Below are positions 33,487-46,117 of a DNA stretch of 64,000 nt, one piece after another. The stretch spans positions 58,122,354-58,186,353 of the forward strand of contig CM042011.1 of the NCBI GenBank assembly GCA_023525715.1. Reading direction: 5' to 3'. Under the pieces are notes generated by a model. It worked only from the letters and a program-made list of their open reading frames with translations. It did not search any database and was not told the origin of the DNA. Numbering within the stretch: position 1 is the stretch's first letter; each line of letters begins with the position of its first letter. Source of the stretch: Cichorium intybus (lineage: Eukaryota > Streptophyta > Magnoliopsida > Asterales > Asteraceae). The translations under genes were made by a program, and so were the position numbers.

Positions 33487-33491
33487 GTTAG

Positions 33492-34105
33492 TGTTGGAAC
33501 TTTGCTAATTTTGAGAACTCTTTATGTGGGACTTGTCCCACATTGGAAGGAGATGCAAACTCTCTTTGCTTTATAAGAGTATACCCACCCATTTAATCAA
33601 ATGGAACAAGTGGGCACTAGTGGATAATTTATGGGTTTGGGCTAGCAATTGTTCTTGGGCTATATATATCTGAAAATTGTTTTATTTTTTATTAATTTTG
33701 GATTTATCACAATGATAGTTTCATGGCAGTTTTCAAGACGGTTTTGTGACAGTTGATAACTGTCATATAGAAGCCTATAAATACCCAATTTTCTGTCAAA
33801 TTCGTACACAGAAATTCCTCTATATGATCACCACAAATTCGTCTCTCTCAATGATGGAAGCATATTGTTGATTCGTCAAATTCAATATTCATTATTGAAT
33901 TGATTGTTGTATCCTCTAGACAGACCCGTACCAAGGCAATTTCTGTCTTAGGACACTGCAATTCGCAGGCCTCAATCTTGGTTAATTTCGTTTTTGTAAT
34001 CTTCAAACCGTACGTTTTTCTTGATCTTGTATTGAATTATGTACTTTCAATTTCGTTTGTGTGTATTTTATTATACTTTGTTGATTGTATACTTATGTCA
34101 TAACA
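33492..34105. mobile_element. solo LTR (614 bp) with 5-bp target duplication
   Basis: Begins TGTTGGAAC and ends CATAACA, flanked by GTTAG on both sides (33487-33491 and 34106-34110). Inside it has the copia-LTR-like word GTCCCACATTGGAAGG and TATA-like boxes (TATATATA near 33660, CTATAAATA near 33773). It is unrelated in sequence to the LTRs of the two other copia elements here. A solo LTR is what recombination between two LTRs leaves. Confidence 0.8.
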
Positions 34106-34110
34106 GTTAG

Positions 34111-35585
34111 TTGAAGTGAGTTTTGAGCTTTTATTTTAATTGGTAATAATGACTTTAAGAAAGGACACCAACTAAATTTATAATGAGTATTTAGTGGTCA
34201 TAATTTGTATATGATATGAAACAATAAAAACATTATTTCCCATGTCATAGGCATCACCCATTCTCCCTCTACCCTCCGTTAGTCTCGACTTCAAGGACGA
34301 GGAAGAAAAATAAGGATTGTGGTGTTGATTTGTTGGGAGTCTGGCAACTGTTTGATCTTGCTTTGTGTGTATCATCAGTAGAAGTTATACTTTGATAACT
34401 AGTCACCAATTTCATTTTGGTAATATAACATCCTATATTTGTAAATGTTGACATATTTTGTTCTAGTTTGATTCATGACTTTTGGGGATTAAAATTTAAA
34501 ATATTGATATTTGCTTCGGTTGTGTTTTTATTAGTAAACTGTTTTAATCAACCATCTCAACGATTAGTGTCTAAAGAATACATTCTAAGGTATTTTCTAA
34601 CCTTAGAAAATTACTCTAACATATTAATTCAAAATTCCAAAGTGGCTTTGGTTTCTAAAATACCATAAAACTACGATTTTTTTTCCCTTGATGTTATTTT
34701 AAAAATGTTGATACATCATTTGTTATGTTAGATCATATCAGATTAGATGGTTATTTTTAAAATTATATATATGAACTAATGGTTTAATTTCTTTTTTTCT
34801 TTTTAATTTTTTTAGATTTTTTTTTTTTGGATTTTGAACGGATAAACGAAATGTAATTTTCATTTTCCAAACTTCTAATTATTTTCTGTTTTTTTTAGGA
34901 TCTTCCAATCTTAATTCGATATTATGATCCCGATATTGCAAAAGTAAAAAATATCATACATAAGATCTCAACTTTTCATACCTTCATTTACATTGATAAT
35001 AATACGAATAAAATCCTGAATTTCATGAACAACTTTTTCTATAATTAGGGAAAATATATCGATCGATCCTAAAATAATGAATATACATCAATCTTAATTA
35101 CATAGATAACCAATAGTACCAACCAATATGATAAGGTGAGATTTGTTTTCTTCCTTAACCCACGGTGTTCATTTGACACCGTAAGAAAGAATATACTTTT
35201 ATCCATAACTTATTTGAAGCAAAACTTATATTTGTACAAACTTTTTCATATCCATAAATTTAGCAACAAAATATATACTAATTTATTTACTTATAGTTGT
35301 AGATTTTAAAATGTTGAATTACAAAGAAAGACTTTTATATGATTGGTAGAATGTGAGCTAAGGAAAGCACGACGTTATCTGATACGAAGACCGACCACTT
35401 CTGTAATTAAAAGCAAATCCAAGGCCCATCGTCATTTGATTCCTTTTTTATTCTTTCATCCCCATTTCCATCCTCTTCGACACACGCATGCAATCAAACA
35501 CACAGTCGATGTTAATCACAAAATCTACACACTGGTAAATCCCTCCGGTTATTTTTGGCCGTGAATAGGCCGAGCCGAGTCTACA
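34111..35585. other. unassigned DNA and promoter region of the MYB gene
   Basis: AT-rich with no recognised gene. The last 200 bp contain AGGCCCATCG (a site II-like word, about 35422) and a pyrimidine-rich leader before the MYB start. A 73-aa frame at 35343-35564 has no domain and is more likely leader sequence. Confidence 0.45.
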
Positions 35586-38075
35586 ATGACTCGGCGATGC
35601 TCTCATTGTAGCAACAACGGCCACAACTCACGCACCTGTCCGTCGCGAGGCGGTGGCGTCAGGTTGTTCGGCGTTAGACTCACTGATGGCTCAATCATGA
35701 AAAAGAGTGCTAGCATGGGGAATCTATCGGCTCTCTATCACTCATCGTCTCCGGCTGCCGTCTCACCCAATCCTAGCTCCCCCGCTACCTCTGACCCCGT
35801 CGAGGGTTACCTTTCCGACGATCCTTCCGCTAAACGTCGCGCCGACCGCAAAAAAGGTCAGTTTAGGTTTTACCGATTGCAATTAAATCAACTCCTTTCC
35901 GATTGTGAGCCTATTATTTTCCCCCACATTATTGTTATCGAAATGTGATTGGACGACATTGGATGATGATTCCTTTAACTACAGTACAATATTTAATTAT
36001 TCTGTGAAAATGATGACAATTAGGGCCTTGATCGTTGATTTATCATATTCTATATTATCTTAGGCTTGAAAATATAGGTTAAATAAATGAAGTGTGGGGC
36101 TTATTGAGTGGATATCTTTGCCTTTGTTTATCACCTTTGGTTTTGTTTTAACTATGCTTGTGTCCTCAATTGTTTGCCTTTTTGTTTTTGTTTGGAAAGA
36201 CAATAGTTCCTCAAAGGGAAAAAAAACTATAGTCTATATGCTAAACAACAGAAGTAAGCATATTTGCCTAAATTTATAGGGTATCCGAATGACATATGCT
36301 TACATGGTCTAGAAACTATGAGGTTAAGTCTGTCATTTTGCCCCTTGTAGATCATGTCTTTCATGGAACTTTCCTTTGAGCTTCAATAGAGAACTTTCTG
36401 ATCACACATGATGTCTCAAACTTTTCACCATTTCATGAACTCTAGTACTATCTTAGGACTAACATTTTTACTAAATTCTCCATCACCCTTTGATATTGAT
36501 CAAAAATAGTGAGACATGTTCTTTCTAACTACTTGCATCTATTTGAAATTTCATGCACTTTGGATTGACATTTTGACTTATCTCATTAAGCAATACATCA
36601 CTTGCAGACTCACTTAGACTTGACAGTTACACTTTCCACAGCAAATTTCTTTCTTTTTCTTCTTGTTCTAATTATCAGTCTTTCATTCTCTTCAAAACTT
36701 TCAACAAAATTAGACCTTTCAACACTATTTTGATAGTCTAATGTCAACACTATTTCAATAATGACACGTCAGCGTTTGCAATTATCCTTCAACCAGTGCA
36801 ATTTAACACTATTTCAAAAGCAGTCATTCAACAACTACTACAAAAGTGTTTTTTTATTGGAAGAAATTTTAAGGACTCATTCAGATATTAATATTAACAT
36901 ACTAAATTGTTATTATTAACAAAATAATTGATAGAATATATACTCTAATAAAAAAAATCTACTTTAGTAAAATGAAAGATGGAAAGTGGGACCAATTTTG
37001 CATAGGTGGCTTTGCAAGTTGATATGCAACAACTGAAAGTGGCTTAACAAAATTGGTGGCTATTTTGCCATAAGGAAAACTTTAGGAATGTATATTTATT
37101 TATGTTGGCAATGCAAATGTAATTTTGGAATCCATATATTAGTGGTGAAAGTTGAAAGGTTTTATTATCATTAGCCCAATAATAAACGATTAAGATGTGT
37201 TATGTGTATATGTTATGTCTTTTATTCAACCAGTTGGTTAAAAATAGTTGCATTGATTATTGCAGGTACTCCGTGGACAGAAGAGGAGCATCGGTTGTTT
37301 CTAGTTGGTCTGAAACATTTAGGCAAAGGAGACTGGCGTGGCATAGCTCGTACTTACGTCTTATCTAGAACTCCTACACAGGTCGCTAGCCATGCGCAAA
37401 AGTATTTCATTAGACAATGTAGTGTTACTCGAAGAAAAAGGCGTTCTAGTCTCTTCGACATGGCTCCAGAAACGGTTCGTATACCTAATTCATATTAGAT
37501 CCAATTTTACAGTAATCGATTCGATAACGATTGTTTCACAGGCGGAAGAGCCACCGGACGACCATTTCATGCTTCCTCCGGCGGTAGGTGGTACAGAGCA
37601 CTCCGACAACGCACAATGTTCGTTAAAACTGTCGTTGAAACCAGATTCCGATGAGTCAATGGAACCAGATGTAAGTGAAATTAAACACGAGGTGAAGGAA
37701 GAATCGTCGATGGCTGTGAGTGAGCTCCCGCCGATAATACCTGCGTTTTATCCGGCGTATATTCCCGTTCCGTTTCCGGTGTGGCCGTCGACGATGACTC
37801 CGCTTGAAGAAGTAAATAATAAAGGAGGAGGAAACGAATCTCATCATCGCGTCGTGAAACCGATCCCGATTCTAAAAAAAGAGCCCTTGAATTTAGATGA
37901 ATTGGTTGGAATGTCGTCGCAGCTAACCCTAAAAGACAAAACCACCGACCAACACCATCACATGGAGCCGTCGCCGCTGTCGTTGAAATTGCTGGCGGAA
38001 CCTTCGAGGCAGTCGGCGTTTCATGCTAGCTCTGGTGGAAACAAGCGCGACGGTAATGCTTTCCGGGCAATCTAA
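35586..38075 (+). CDS. MYB-related transcription factor, CCHC knuckle plus SHAQKYF type
   Basis: Single-repeat MYB protein of 337 aa. Exons: 35586-35856, 37266-37474, 37542-38075 (GT-AG, 1014 nt). The N-terminal knuckle CSHCSNNGHNSRTC uses C5, C8, H13 and C18. RLFGVRL at 26-32 resembles a repression motif. The MYB domain begins GTPWTEEEH at 91 and ends in SHAQKYF at 132-138, followed by the basic RRKRRSS (146-152), a likely nuclear signal. LKLSL at 188-192 fits the EAR repressor pattern LxLxL. The C-terminus has VVKPIPILKKEPLNLDELVG and SRQSAFHA, as in MYBS3/KUA1-type proteins, which bind TATCC/I-box elements and repress targets in sugar, growth and senescence control. Intron 1 is long (1409 bp). 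No defect seen. Exact orthologue not assigned. Confidence 0.9.
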
Positions 38076-38489
38076 TGAAACTTTTCGACTGCTGTGTTAT
38101 TTCTTTTCTTTTTTTTTGGTTTTACTTTTTACCTTTCAACCTTGATGGCATGTTAGAATAGTGTGTTTTGTTTTTAAAATATATATTTAATTCTTTTTAT
38201 ATAGGAAAAATAATATCTAGGTTTTGTTTGTTAATAATTACATTTATGTTTTTGTAATGTAAACAAGTGTTGTGATTTGTGTTCGATAACAAAATGAAAG
38301 CGTATTTGGTAAAACTATTTTTTATACAAAAAATGAGATGGGAAATGGAAGCAAACATTATAGCAGTTAATGGTAGATTATTGTGTTTGATTTAAACAAA
38401 TGTCAATAAAAACATCAAGTGTTAAATTTGCAAAACTTCGTATACCGGTATCAAATATCATTGTACCCTTCTTGCTTTGTTAGTTTGAT
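38076..38489. other. 3' flank of the MYB gene
   Basis: T-rich sequence with probable polyadenylation region (about 38150-38260). No other feature recognised. Confidence 0.45.
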
Positions 38490-38830
38490 ATGGCAAAGCT
38501 TACTGTTTTCTCTAACCGAAGACATGACTTGAGATAGGAGAATATGAAAACTTAGAATCAGGGTAGCAGAGTAGAGTAGTATTTGTAGTCTACAAAGTAG
38601 CTTTCGTTTTCTTTGTTTGTGCTTATCGGCTAGATTCACTTATTTCCTATTTACCTTCCATTACTTGTGTTTCTACTTTCTAGTATCTCCTTTCGGTTTG
38701 TGTCTAGCATATGCTTTCATTACTTGTTGGCCTTTGTCCTTCTTTTATGTATATTTATTTATTTTGTTTTTTTTATCTCTTTTTTCAAACACAATATTGT
38801 ATTATTCAACGTCTAGTTGTATGCAATAAC
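38490..38830 (+). pseudogene. second LINE 3' relic
   Basis: Around 38515-38580 the translation reads EDMT*DRRI*KLRIRVAE*, matching in order the end of the LINE relic at 19560-20140 (KYMTSDRRMWRPRIRVFE). Stops replace Ser and Trp. The T-rich tail that follows also resembles the sequence after 20120. Confidence 0.6.
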
Positions 38831-38848
38831 AATTTTAGTGTGGGTGTG

Positions 38849-38949
<101 letters not shown>

Positions 38950-39746
38950 CAACTAAAAAATTAACATAAGATAATAAGTAAATATAAGTATATTGATATT
39001 TAAAAGTTTAAAGCTTGCATTTATTGCTTATGAGATGCAATGACAAGATAGTCAAAGAGGGCAAAAATACGAAAACTTGTGCTTTAAGACTTTTTATTAA
39101 GTTATAATGAAGTGTTACTTCATTTGGAAATTTGTTTTAAAGAACCGAGGGCAAAACGGGTAATTTGGGGACAAAAGTGGAGAAAATAATTATCAAAAAT
39201 TTAAAATCAGTATCTCAAAATCTAAAAGAAATTGAGAAAAAGTTATCAAAGAGACTTTTGTAATACTTGATGCAACAAGAATATAGGAAAAACTTTCGGG
39301 TCATTTTGAGTTATAACGAAAAGGTTATGAAGGTTTCAAAATGGTCAAAAAATGACAAAAACGGCCAAGTGATCATGTTTGAGGGTCTGTATCGGGAAAT
39401 CGATATAGATTCGGTCTTAAGTCAGTGAATGAAAGTTGTAAAGATCCTTCACACCTTTCTAAAGATATAAAGTTTGTAAAAATCGGGTATCGTATGTAGA
39501 AGTTATGGCTGGTTAAAAATCAGGAAAAATATGGATTTGTGTTGGAAATTTTTGCCGTCTTATGTATGGTCAGGTTGGTAATTTTACATATTTTTTGACC
39601 TGGTCAAAATTAGAAACAAACCAGGTGCGTTCCTTTTTTCTAATTTCGTTCCTTGCACTCGTAAATGGCAAAATGGAAAGGAGAAACGGGAAAAGAAAGA
39701 AAACACACATTGATTTTGTGTGCGTGCGTGCAATATTGAGAGTAGG

Positions 39747-39750
<4 letters not shown>

Positions 39751-39808
<58 letters not shown>
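39751..39808. repeat. (GA)n microsatellite
   Basis: GAGAGA run with a few interruptions. The open frame across it (REREREIERE) is an artefact of the repeat. Confidence 0.95.
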
Positions 39809-39815
<7 letters not shown>

Positions 39816-40720
39816 TGGCGTGAGGCAGAGGGGGAGCTCTAGTGCTGAAAGAAGAGCGAGACTGGGAGTAGAGAGACAGCGGGAAAAGAGGCAACAACTT
39901 ACAGCTGCTGCTGTTTGTTTTTAGTCGAAATCACCGAAAAACGGCACCAGAGGCGACGTGGTTGGTCGTTGTTGATGTGGGGTAGCCGGGAATGGCCCTT
40001 TTGTGGCCGGAATTTGTGAAATCAACCATTAAACATTCAAATTCTTCTTGCCCAAACACAAAACTCAAGGTAAAACCTTAAATATAACGTGCTATTAGCC
40101 ATTTGAGAAATTAGATTCTTGCTATATATGGGAATTGAGATTTGTTTTTAAATTGTGCCTCATTATGATTTTAGAAAACACTTGAGAATGGTGAATGTTG
40201 ATGTTTGATTTGAGATTAAATGCACGTTAGGAATGGGTCATGTTATGAGATTAAGAAAAAAAAGAAGCTATGAATTTGAGGTTTTGACTATGGATTCTTG
40301 AATGTATGTTGGGCAAAGTTTATAGACTCTAAAAGTCAGGATATTATATGGAGGAATCATGATGTCAAAATTGGCAATTCTTTAGTTGCTTGAATTTCAC
40401 TTGATGTTAGAGATTGAAATTAAGAAATGTTGAATTTGGAACTTATTTTCTTTGGTTTATGGTCAATTATAGATTCAAAAACACTTATGAATTGTAATTG
40501 TATGATTTTGACATGGGACTTCTTATATACATGTTCATAAATTGCTTGAAAATATGAAGAACGCTTGATGTCAAGTTGGAATGTTCACAGGAATCAAGAA
40601 TACATCATTGATAAGTTGAGAATTTGACATATTTGATTTTATATCAGTCAACTTGGTAACTTTACATAGAAATGGTATATAAAAGAGTTACAAAGTGTTG
40701 GGAATAAGTTTAGCCATATT

Positions 40721-40721
<1 letters not shown>

Positions 40722-40812
<91 letters not shown>
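40722..40812. repeat. (TA)n microsatellite
   Basis: About 90 bp of TA repeat in AT-rich DNA. Confidence 0.95.
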
Positions 40813-40814
<2 letters not shown>

Positions 40815-42148
40815 GTGAAATGATAATAATTGAGTTTTCTTTTTGGTAAAAACTCTAAAATTGGGAATTTGATATTACGATTAAGAAGCTAGTAAAACTT
40901 GTTGTTTGATACATGTGATGAAAGCGAGTTGTTTCAAATTGCTTATTAACATATGCAAGTATGTATTTAAAATTCTAATTATGGACATCTTTTGGAAAAA
41001 TTTATAATGAAGGGACAAAAAGTCCTAGTAACTTGAAAACATGAAGTTATTGGAATTTGTAAATATAGTTTGGAGATTTCTCAAAGATATTGGGTATGAG
41101 AATGGTAACTATAAAGTAGTAAGAACATGTGAGTACTAATTTGACAGAAAATATCAAGGTTGCTATAGTTTCTATTTTTAGAAACTCTAACAGCTTAAAA
41201 TGCAAAAAAAAATGGTATAAATGAGTAAAATGACGAATGTTTTGACATCTAATAATCATGGTGAACTTATAGAGAAGTAAAACTAAGAATAATACTAAAA
41301 TAACTCGGTAGAAATCTAGAATTTACCATTTTGGTCAAAAGTGGGACAAAAGGGTAAAAATGTCAAAAAATCAATAGTATGCCTTTATGAGGCATGTTTA
41401 ATCATTGGAATAAGACTTGATAATATTAGAAGGAGTTCATAAATGATTAGAAAATATTATATGTTTAGTTGTGTATTAGAGTGCTAATGTTTAATTAAAT
41501 CAATAGTGATTGGAGGATGCTTTGAAGTGGTTAAAGTCGAAAGCTACGTGGATTAGTGTAGTTAGACATACATGGCTACTGATGTGAGTGCATGTGGACT
41601 TTTTACTAGGTACATAGCAAACAATATTATTTTAACTACCAAGTTCTCATTACCAAATGATTTTGTTTATGAAATGCTTTATGTTTACACAAGTTAAAAA
41701 GTATGCTTACAAGTTATAGTTTCTAAAGTACTTGACATGATAATTATATCAAATGAATTTCATTAAGATTGGTCAAATGATATATTTGAGTTTTTGGTCA
41801 AATTCTTATTAATATTATGGAGTTTTTATCTTTTACTCATTAAATCAATTGGGTCTTGATTATGCGCTTGTTAAGTTCTTTTGATGTTTTAATCACTGAT
41901 TATCGTTAAGATTTGGATATTGATCATTGATTTTCTCATTTGAATTTGGTTATATTCATGTTAAGTCTTTTGAAGTTTTGATCATGGATTAGTGTTGGTA
42001 TTTGGATGTTGATTATTGAATTGTAATTTGATTTTTTTTTTGTAATGAATGCATTTACATGTTCTTATCTGGACTAGAACCTTACCCGCTGGAAGGGGGT
42101 CATATAGACACTACTGAGATGATACATCTCATCGCGAAGTAGTAGTCT

Positions 42149-42258
42149 CAAGCACAACCTTATACAATGGATGAGTTCTATTCTATGAAGGGAGATCAAT
42201 ACACAAGCACAACCTTATAGGATAGGTGTGTCCTGTTCTACGAAGGGAAGACCAGTAC
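42149..42258 (+). repeat. 55-bp degenerate tandem repeat, two copies
   Basis: 42149-42203 and 42204-42258 both start CAAGCACAACCTTATA and share GTTCTA, GAAGGGAGA/GAAGGGAAGA and ACCAGTAC/ATCAATAC. Confidence 0.7.
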
Positions 42259-43476
42259 GGGGGTGCCCATATCATTATTTTGATGTTTTCAGTTCTTGGA
42301 TTTTCATTGGAGTTTGAAGTTTGATTTTTAGTTTTTGGATTATGATTTATCTTTCAGTTTTTTATGTTGTGTTAAACTAATGAAAGGTGTTTAGTTAGAT
42401 ATTATCTTTATCATTGTTGGGACAAAAATTCGTTTATTGGTGATATAAGATTTAACACAAATTTAAAAGGATGGCAAGTATGAATTTTCAATATGATTTT
42501 TCAAGTACCAGTTTACATAAACTTTAGTTAAGAATTATACTTTTCAAGTTGATAACTTACTTTAAAATCTTGTTGACACTAAAATCCATGTATCTCACGA
42601 GACAATTGTCTTACGTAATATTGTTTTAAATGTTATGTATCCACAAACAGGTTGATTAGCATTGAATCAAAGAAATGAACTTAGAAGCCAATTCGGTATT
42701 TGTAGATATAATCGATGACGTGAAGATAGTTTTAATCTATGGACAGTATAGTAGTGCTTTATATACTGAGAGATTTTTCTTATGGTATAGTAATACCCTT
42801 GTAGATGTATTGTGATGTTTTGGCTATGTCCCAAATTTTTATTGGGCTATTTTACTTGAGTTGGGTCGGCATGGATTTTATCCAAATAGCCAGAGGTCAT
42901 GCCGAAATTTTGGAAGAAATGTTAGATTATTTTCAGGACATTAGCTCTTAAATGTTCTATTGCTTTACTGTGGTCTTGTTGATATGAGTTTGTAACCCCC
43001 AAGGTTGTTAAACATATTTAAAACTCATTTGATTAGTTGGGGCCAAAAGTTTTATGTTATGATTAAATGACGATAGAAAAGTTTTTAAAATGATGAAATT
43101 TTACTTCACAATGTTTTGATAAAATAATACACCAATTAAGATGAATAAAAGATGTGGTGTTACAATATACACACACACGGTTAGTGAACCACATATTACG
43201 TAGGTCGGCCTTTAAAAAATGAAATTAATTAATTGAGTTTTTTTAGTATCATATTATTTTTAAACTATAATATTATTGTAAATTATTATGTATTACATCG
43301 TTAGAATAAAATATAACTAATAAATACTATTGTGTAATGAAAAAATATTTGTTACGAAAATTTTAAAAAATATATAAAAGAGTCGTTAGGAATAAGCACA
43401 TTATATATAAAATGAAAATATACATAACATTGGAATTTATTCAAATAATACTAAAAATTTACAAATATCCAAAAAT

Positions 43477-44626
43477 TCATTTGTATACACCATTTGATGT
43501 TGTATTGATAAGTCTACCATCATTATCAATAATTAACAATTTTAACTCTTCTTTGCTTCCAACTCTTGATAATACAACATACAATTGGCCATGTGTAAAA
43601 ACTAGTTGTCTAAGAAATAACCCAATATTTGATAGCGACTGGCCTTGGCTCTTGTTTATCCTTGGCTCTTGTTTATCGTCATGACAAAACATAAGGCAAT
43701 TGGAAATTATCTTCTTTGAAAATTGTAAGAAATTTTTTGTCCGATGGTGTCAAACTCATTATTGGAATAAATGTTTGACTTCCAATATTAATCCTTAATA
43801 TAATTTCAGTATCTATCACACGATTACCTAATGAAATGACCTTAAGCCTCGTCCTATTACATAAACCAGATTTTTGATCAATGTTTCTTAGTAACATAAC
43901 TGGAACACCAACTTTTAAGACTAACTTATGGTTTGGCAAACCTATAAGTTTTAAACCATTAATAAATTCGGCAAGTATATGCTTTGATCAAAGTCATCAT
44001 GAACATAGTTTGATTGACAAAGACTATCAGAACTAAGGTATTCTTTTTCATCTCCTGAAAAAACAGATGACAAACGGTCGTTTATTTCATGTACAACTTC
44101 ATTTGTTGGCGCAAGAATAGCTCTGTCTTGGAAATAATTAGGAGTGTTGACGTTTTGGAGAATAAAAGGATAGACAAATTCAATTAACGATCCAATAAGA
44201 TCAACTGAATCAGTAATGAGAAGATACTCAGGTTTATCTATAATTGCTTCACTATTATTCACTCCACCAACTTTGCCCTTCTCCTAAATCCAACAACCAT
44301 TTTGCAAATATCTCTGTTTGTAAACAACAATGAAGCAATACCACTTGAGGCAACATTCAAACATTTTTGCCTTTAGATTTTAAACATGAAGATAATATCT
44401 TCCGTAGGTAAGTTTTTCCAGTTCCACCATAACCATAAACAAAAAACATCCCCTTTTTATCTTTAATAGCTCTCATGGTATCTTCAAAATCACTTTGTTG
44501 TTCTTCTGTTAACGATCCAAATAGTTGTTGAAATTGTTCACTTAATTCTGTTCTATCATAACCCAACTCCTCATTACTCAAAAGGTCACTTGAAGAAGAT
44601 ACATGATCAAGATCAGGGTACGACAT
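43477..44626 (-). pseudogene. Helitron PIF1-type helicase, decayed C-terminal part
   Basis: On the minus strand, in order: FGSLTEEQQSDFEDTM, then the Walker A GYGGTGKT (about 44434-44411), then RAILAPTNEVVHEIN, GVPVMLLRNIDQKSGLCNRTRL and SQGQSLSNIGLFL with QLYVVLSRVGSKEEL. This is the PIF1 helicase half of a Helitron RepHel protein. The frames are broken between 44357 and 44262 and again near 43939 and 43690. No Rep domain was seen upstream; the Athila-like array begins instead at 44794. Confidence 0.85.
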
Positions 44627-44793
44627 GACTGTAATTTTTTTAAGCTTGAATTGTTACATATTAGATTTGTTTTAATCTCATATAGAGTCAAGTTCTTCAA
44701 TGATGATGGGAGAGTGATAATTCTGTATACATTAAATAAACAAATATAAAAATTACAAATATAATAAGATAACTTAATATAATGAGTTTTTTT

Positions 44794-44881
44794 ACTAAAC
44801 ACAGTAAAAAATTGTTTGATTCTTTATTGTAATTTGTTAAAAACTCTCTTGCTTGGGGACAAGCAAGGCACAAGTGTGGGG
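44794..44881 (+). mobile_element. 3' end of an Athila-like internal region (partial unit)
   Basis: These 88 bp match 55176-55263, the end of the internal region just before the right LTR, including the hairpin CTTGCTTG-GGGA-CAAGCAAG (44848-44867) and the polypurine tract AAGTGTGGGG. So the left LTR is preceded by another copy's internal sequence, not by host DNA. Confidence 0.85.
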
Positions 44882-45987
44882 TGTTTGACAACGCCTAGTG
44901 ATATCAAGTATTTTAGGCATTGTTGAGCCCTGTTCTTGATAAAATTATATCAAATATGTCTAGGTATTCTCACTTTTCGTGCCAGGACTTGTTTGGAGAA
45001 AAAGAATGGAAACAGGGACTAAAAGCGTGCAAAAGGAAGAAGTTTGGAAAGAATGAAACATCAAGAGAACTCGTACGCGCGCCGCGGATTTCACTTCTGC
45101 GCGACGCGGGCTTAAGGCGGTGGAACACATTCAAATGACGAAAAAACGGGTATCGGATAACTACACGCGCCGCAGATTTCACTTCTGCACGGCGCGGTTA
45201 CGGGAAAGTTGCAACTATAAATAGAGGCATTTCCAGCCGAAAACCCTAGCAAAGACCGGGTGTAAAATCGACCTTGAAGCTCTTTGACTCCAGGATTTCG
45301 TTTCAGAAGGCTCTCAATTGGTATTTTATGTTTTTGTGATTTAATTTCCTTTTGGTAGCAAGTAGTTTTTGTAGCTAAAGTCTTTGGGAGTGACAACCAC
45401 TGACTTTGAGCACTTAGGTGTCTGATTTAGTAACATTTGGTTACTGTTTGAATGTTTGGAATTCAGTTTTGGTGAATAAAATCATTTGGTTACATTTAAT
45501 GTTGGTATTTAGATGTTTTGGATGTTTGTGTTTGGTTTTGGTTATTGAATTGTGTTTGGACCTTTTTGGGACTGTTTTTCTTAGCTGAAATCAGTAGCTA
45601 ATTAGGTTAGATTTTAGGCATTAAACCTTGGCTATTAACTGTTCAGTAGAACTTTAGTTAGTGGCTAGTTTATGCTTTGCTTGGTTTTGCTAGTTTGGAT
45701 GCCTTTGATTGCTTCTGATTCAGAGATGTACTTCTGATTTCAGAAAGTGACTAGGTTTATTTGAGCATAGCTTAGCTTGGCTTGAGTGTGTTTGAGCATT
45801 GCTTTTGGTTGATAGTGAGTAGGAAGGTAGAAACTGGATCCTCCGACTGTAGCTGTGACACTACTAGTTGGTAATCTCTCATCTAGTCTAACCACGAAGC
45901 TCCTGTGGATCGACCCTGACTCCGCTATACTAGTGAGTGTTAGGTTTTCTCTTATTTTTGACCGAACGACGACCTCTGCACGTGTCA
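44882..45987 (+). repeat. Athila-like left LTR (1106 bp)
   Basis: Starts TGTTTGACAACGCC and ends CGTGTCA. Same length as the right LTR, with about 18 differences by eye (roughly 1.6 percent), many of them C/T or G/A. Contains two of the paired GC boxes (45079-45109, 45167-45197). Confidence 0.9.
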
Positions 45988-45992
45988 AATTT

Positions 45993-46010
45993 TGGCGCCG
46001 TTGCCGGGGA
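45993..46010 (+). promoter_or_regulatory. primer binding site (Asp-tRNA type)
   Basis: TGGCGCCGTTGCCGGGGA, five bases after the left LTR. This is the primer site typical of Athila/Tat gypsy elements. The site after the right LTR has one change (GTTGTCGGGG). Confidence 0.9.
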
Positions 46011-46117
46011 GCTGTGAGCTTAGGATAGGTGAGTAGTAGGAACTTGTTTCTGTTTTTGAAAGTTATTTTTATTTGGTAATTTGATTTTTGATTTTTGTGG
46101 GCGTATTGCACTAGTGC

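Noticed and set aside
39562..39924. 120-aa frame with Arg-Glu repeats
   Set aside because: Produced by the (GA)n tract at 39751-39808; no domain on either side.
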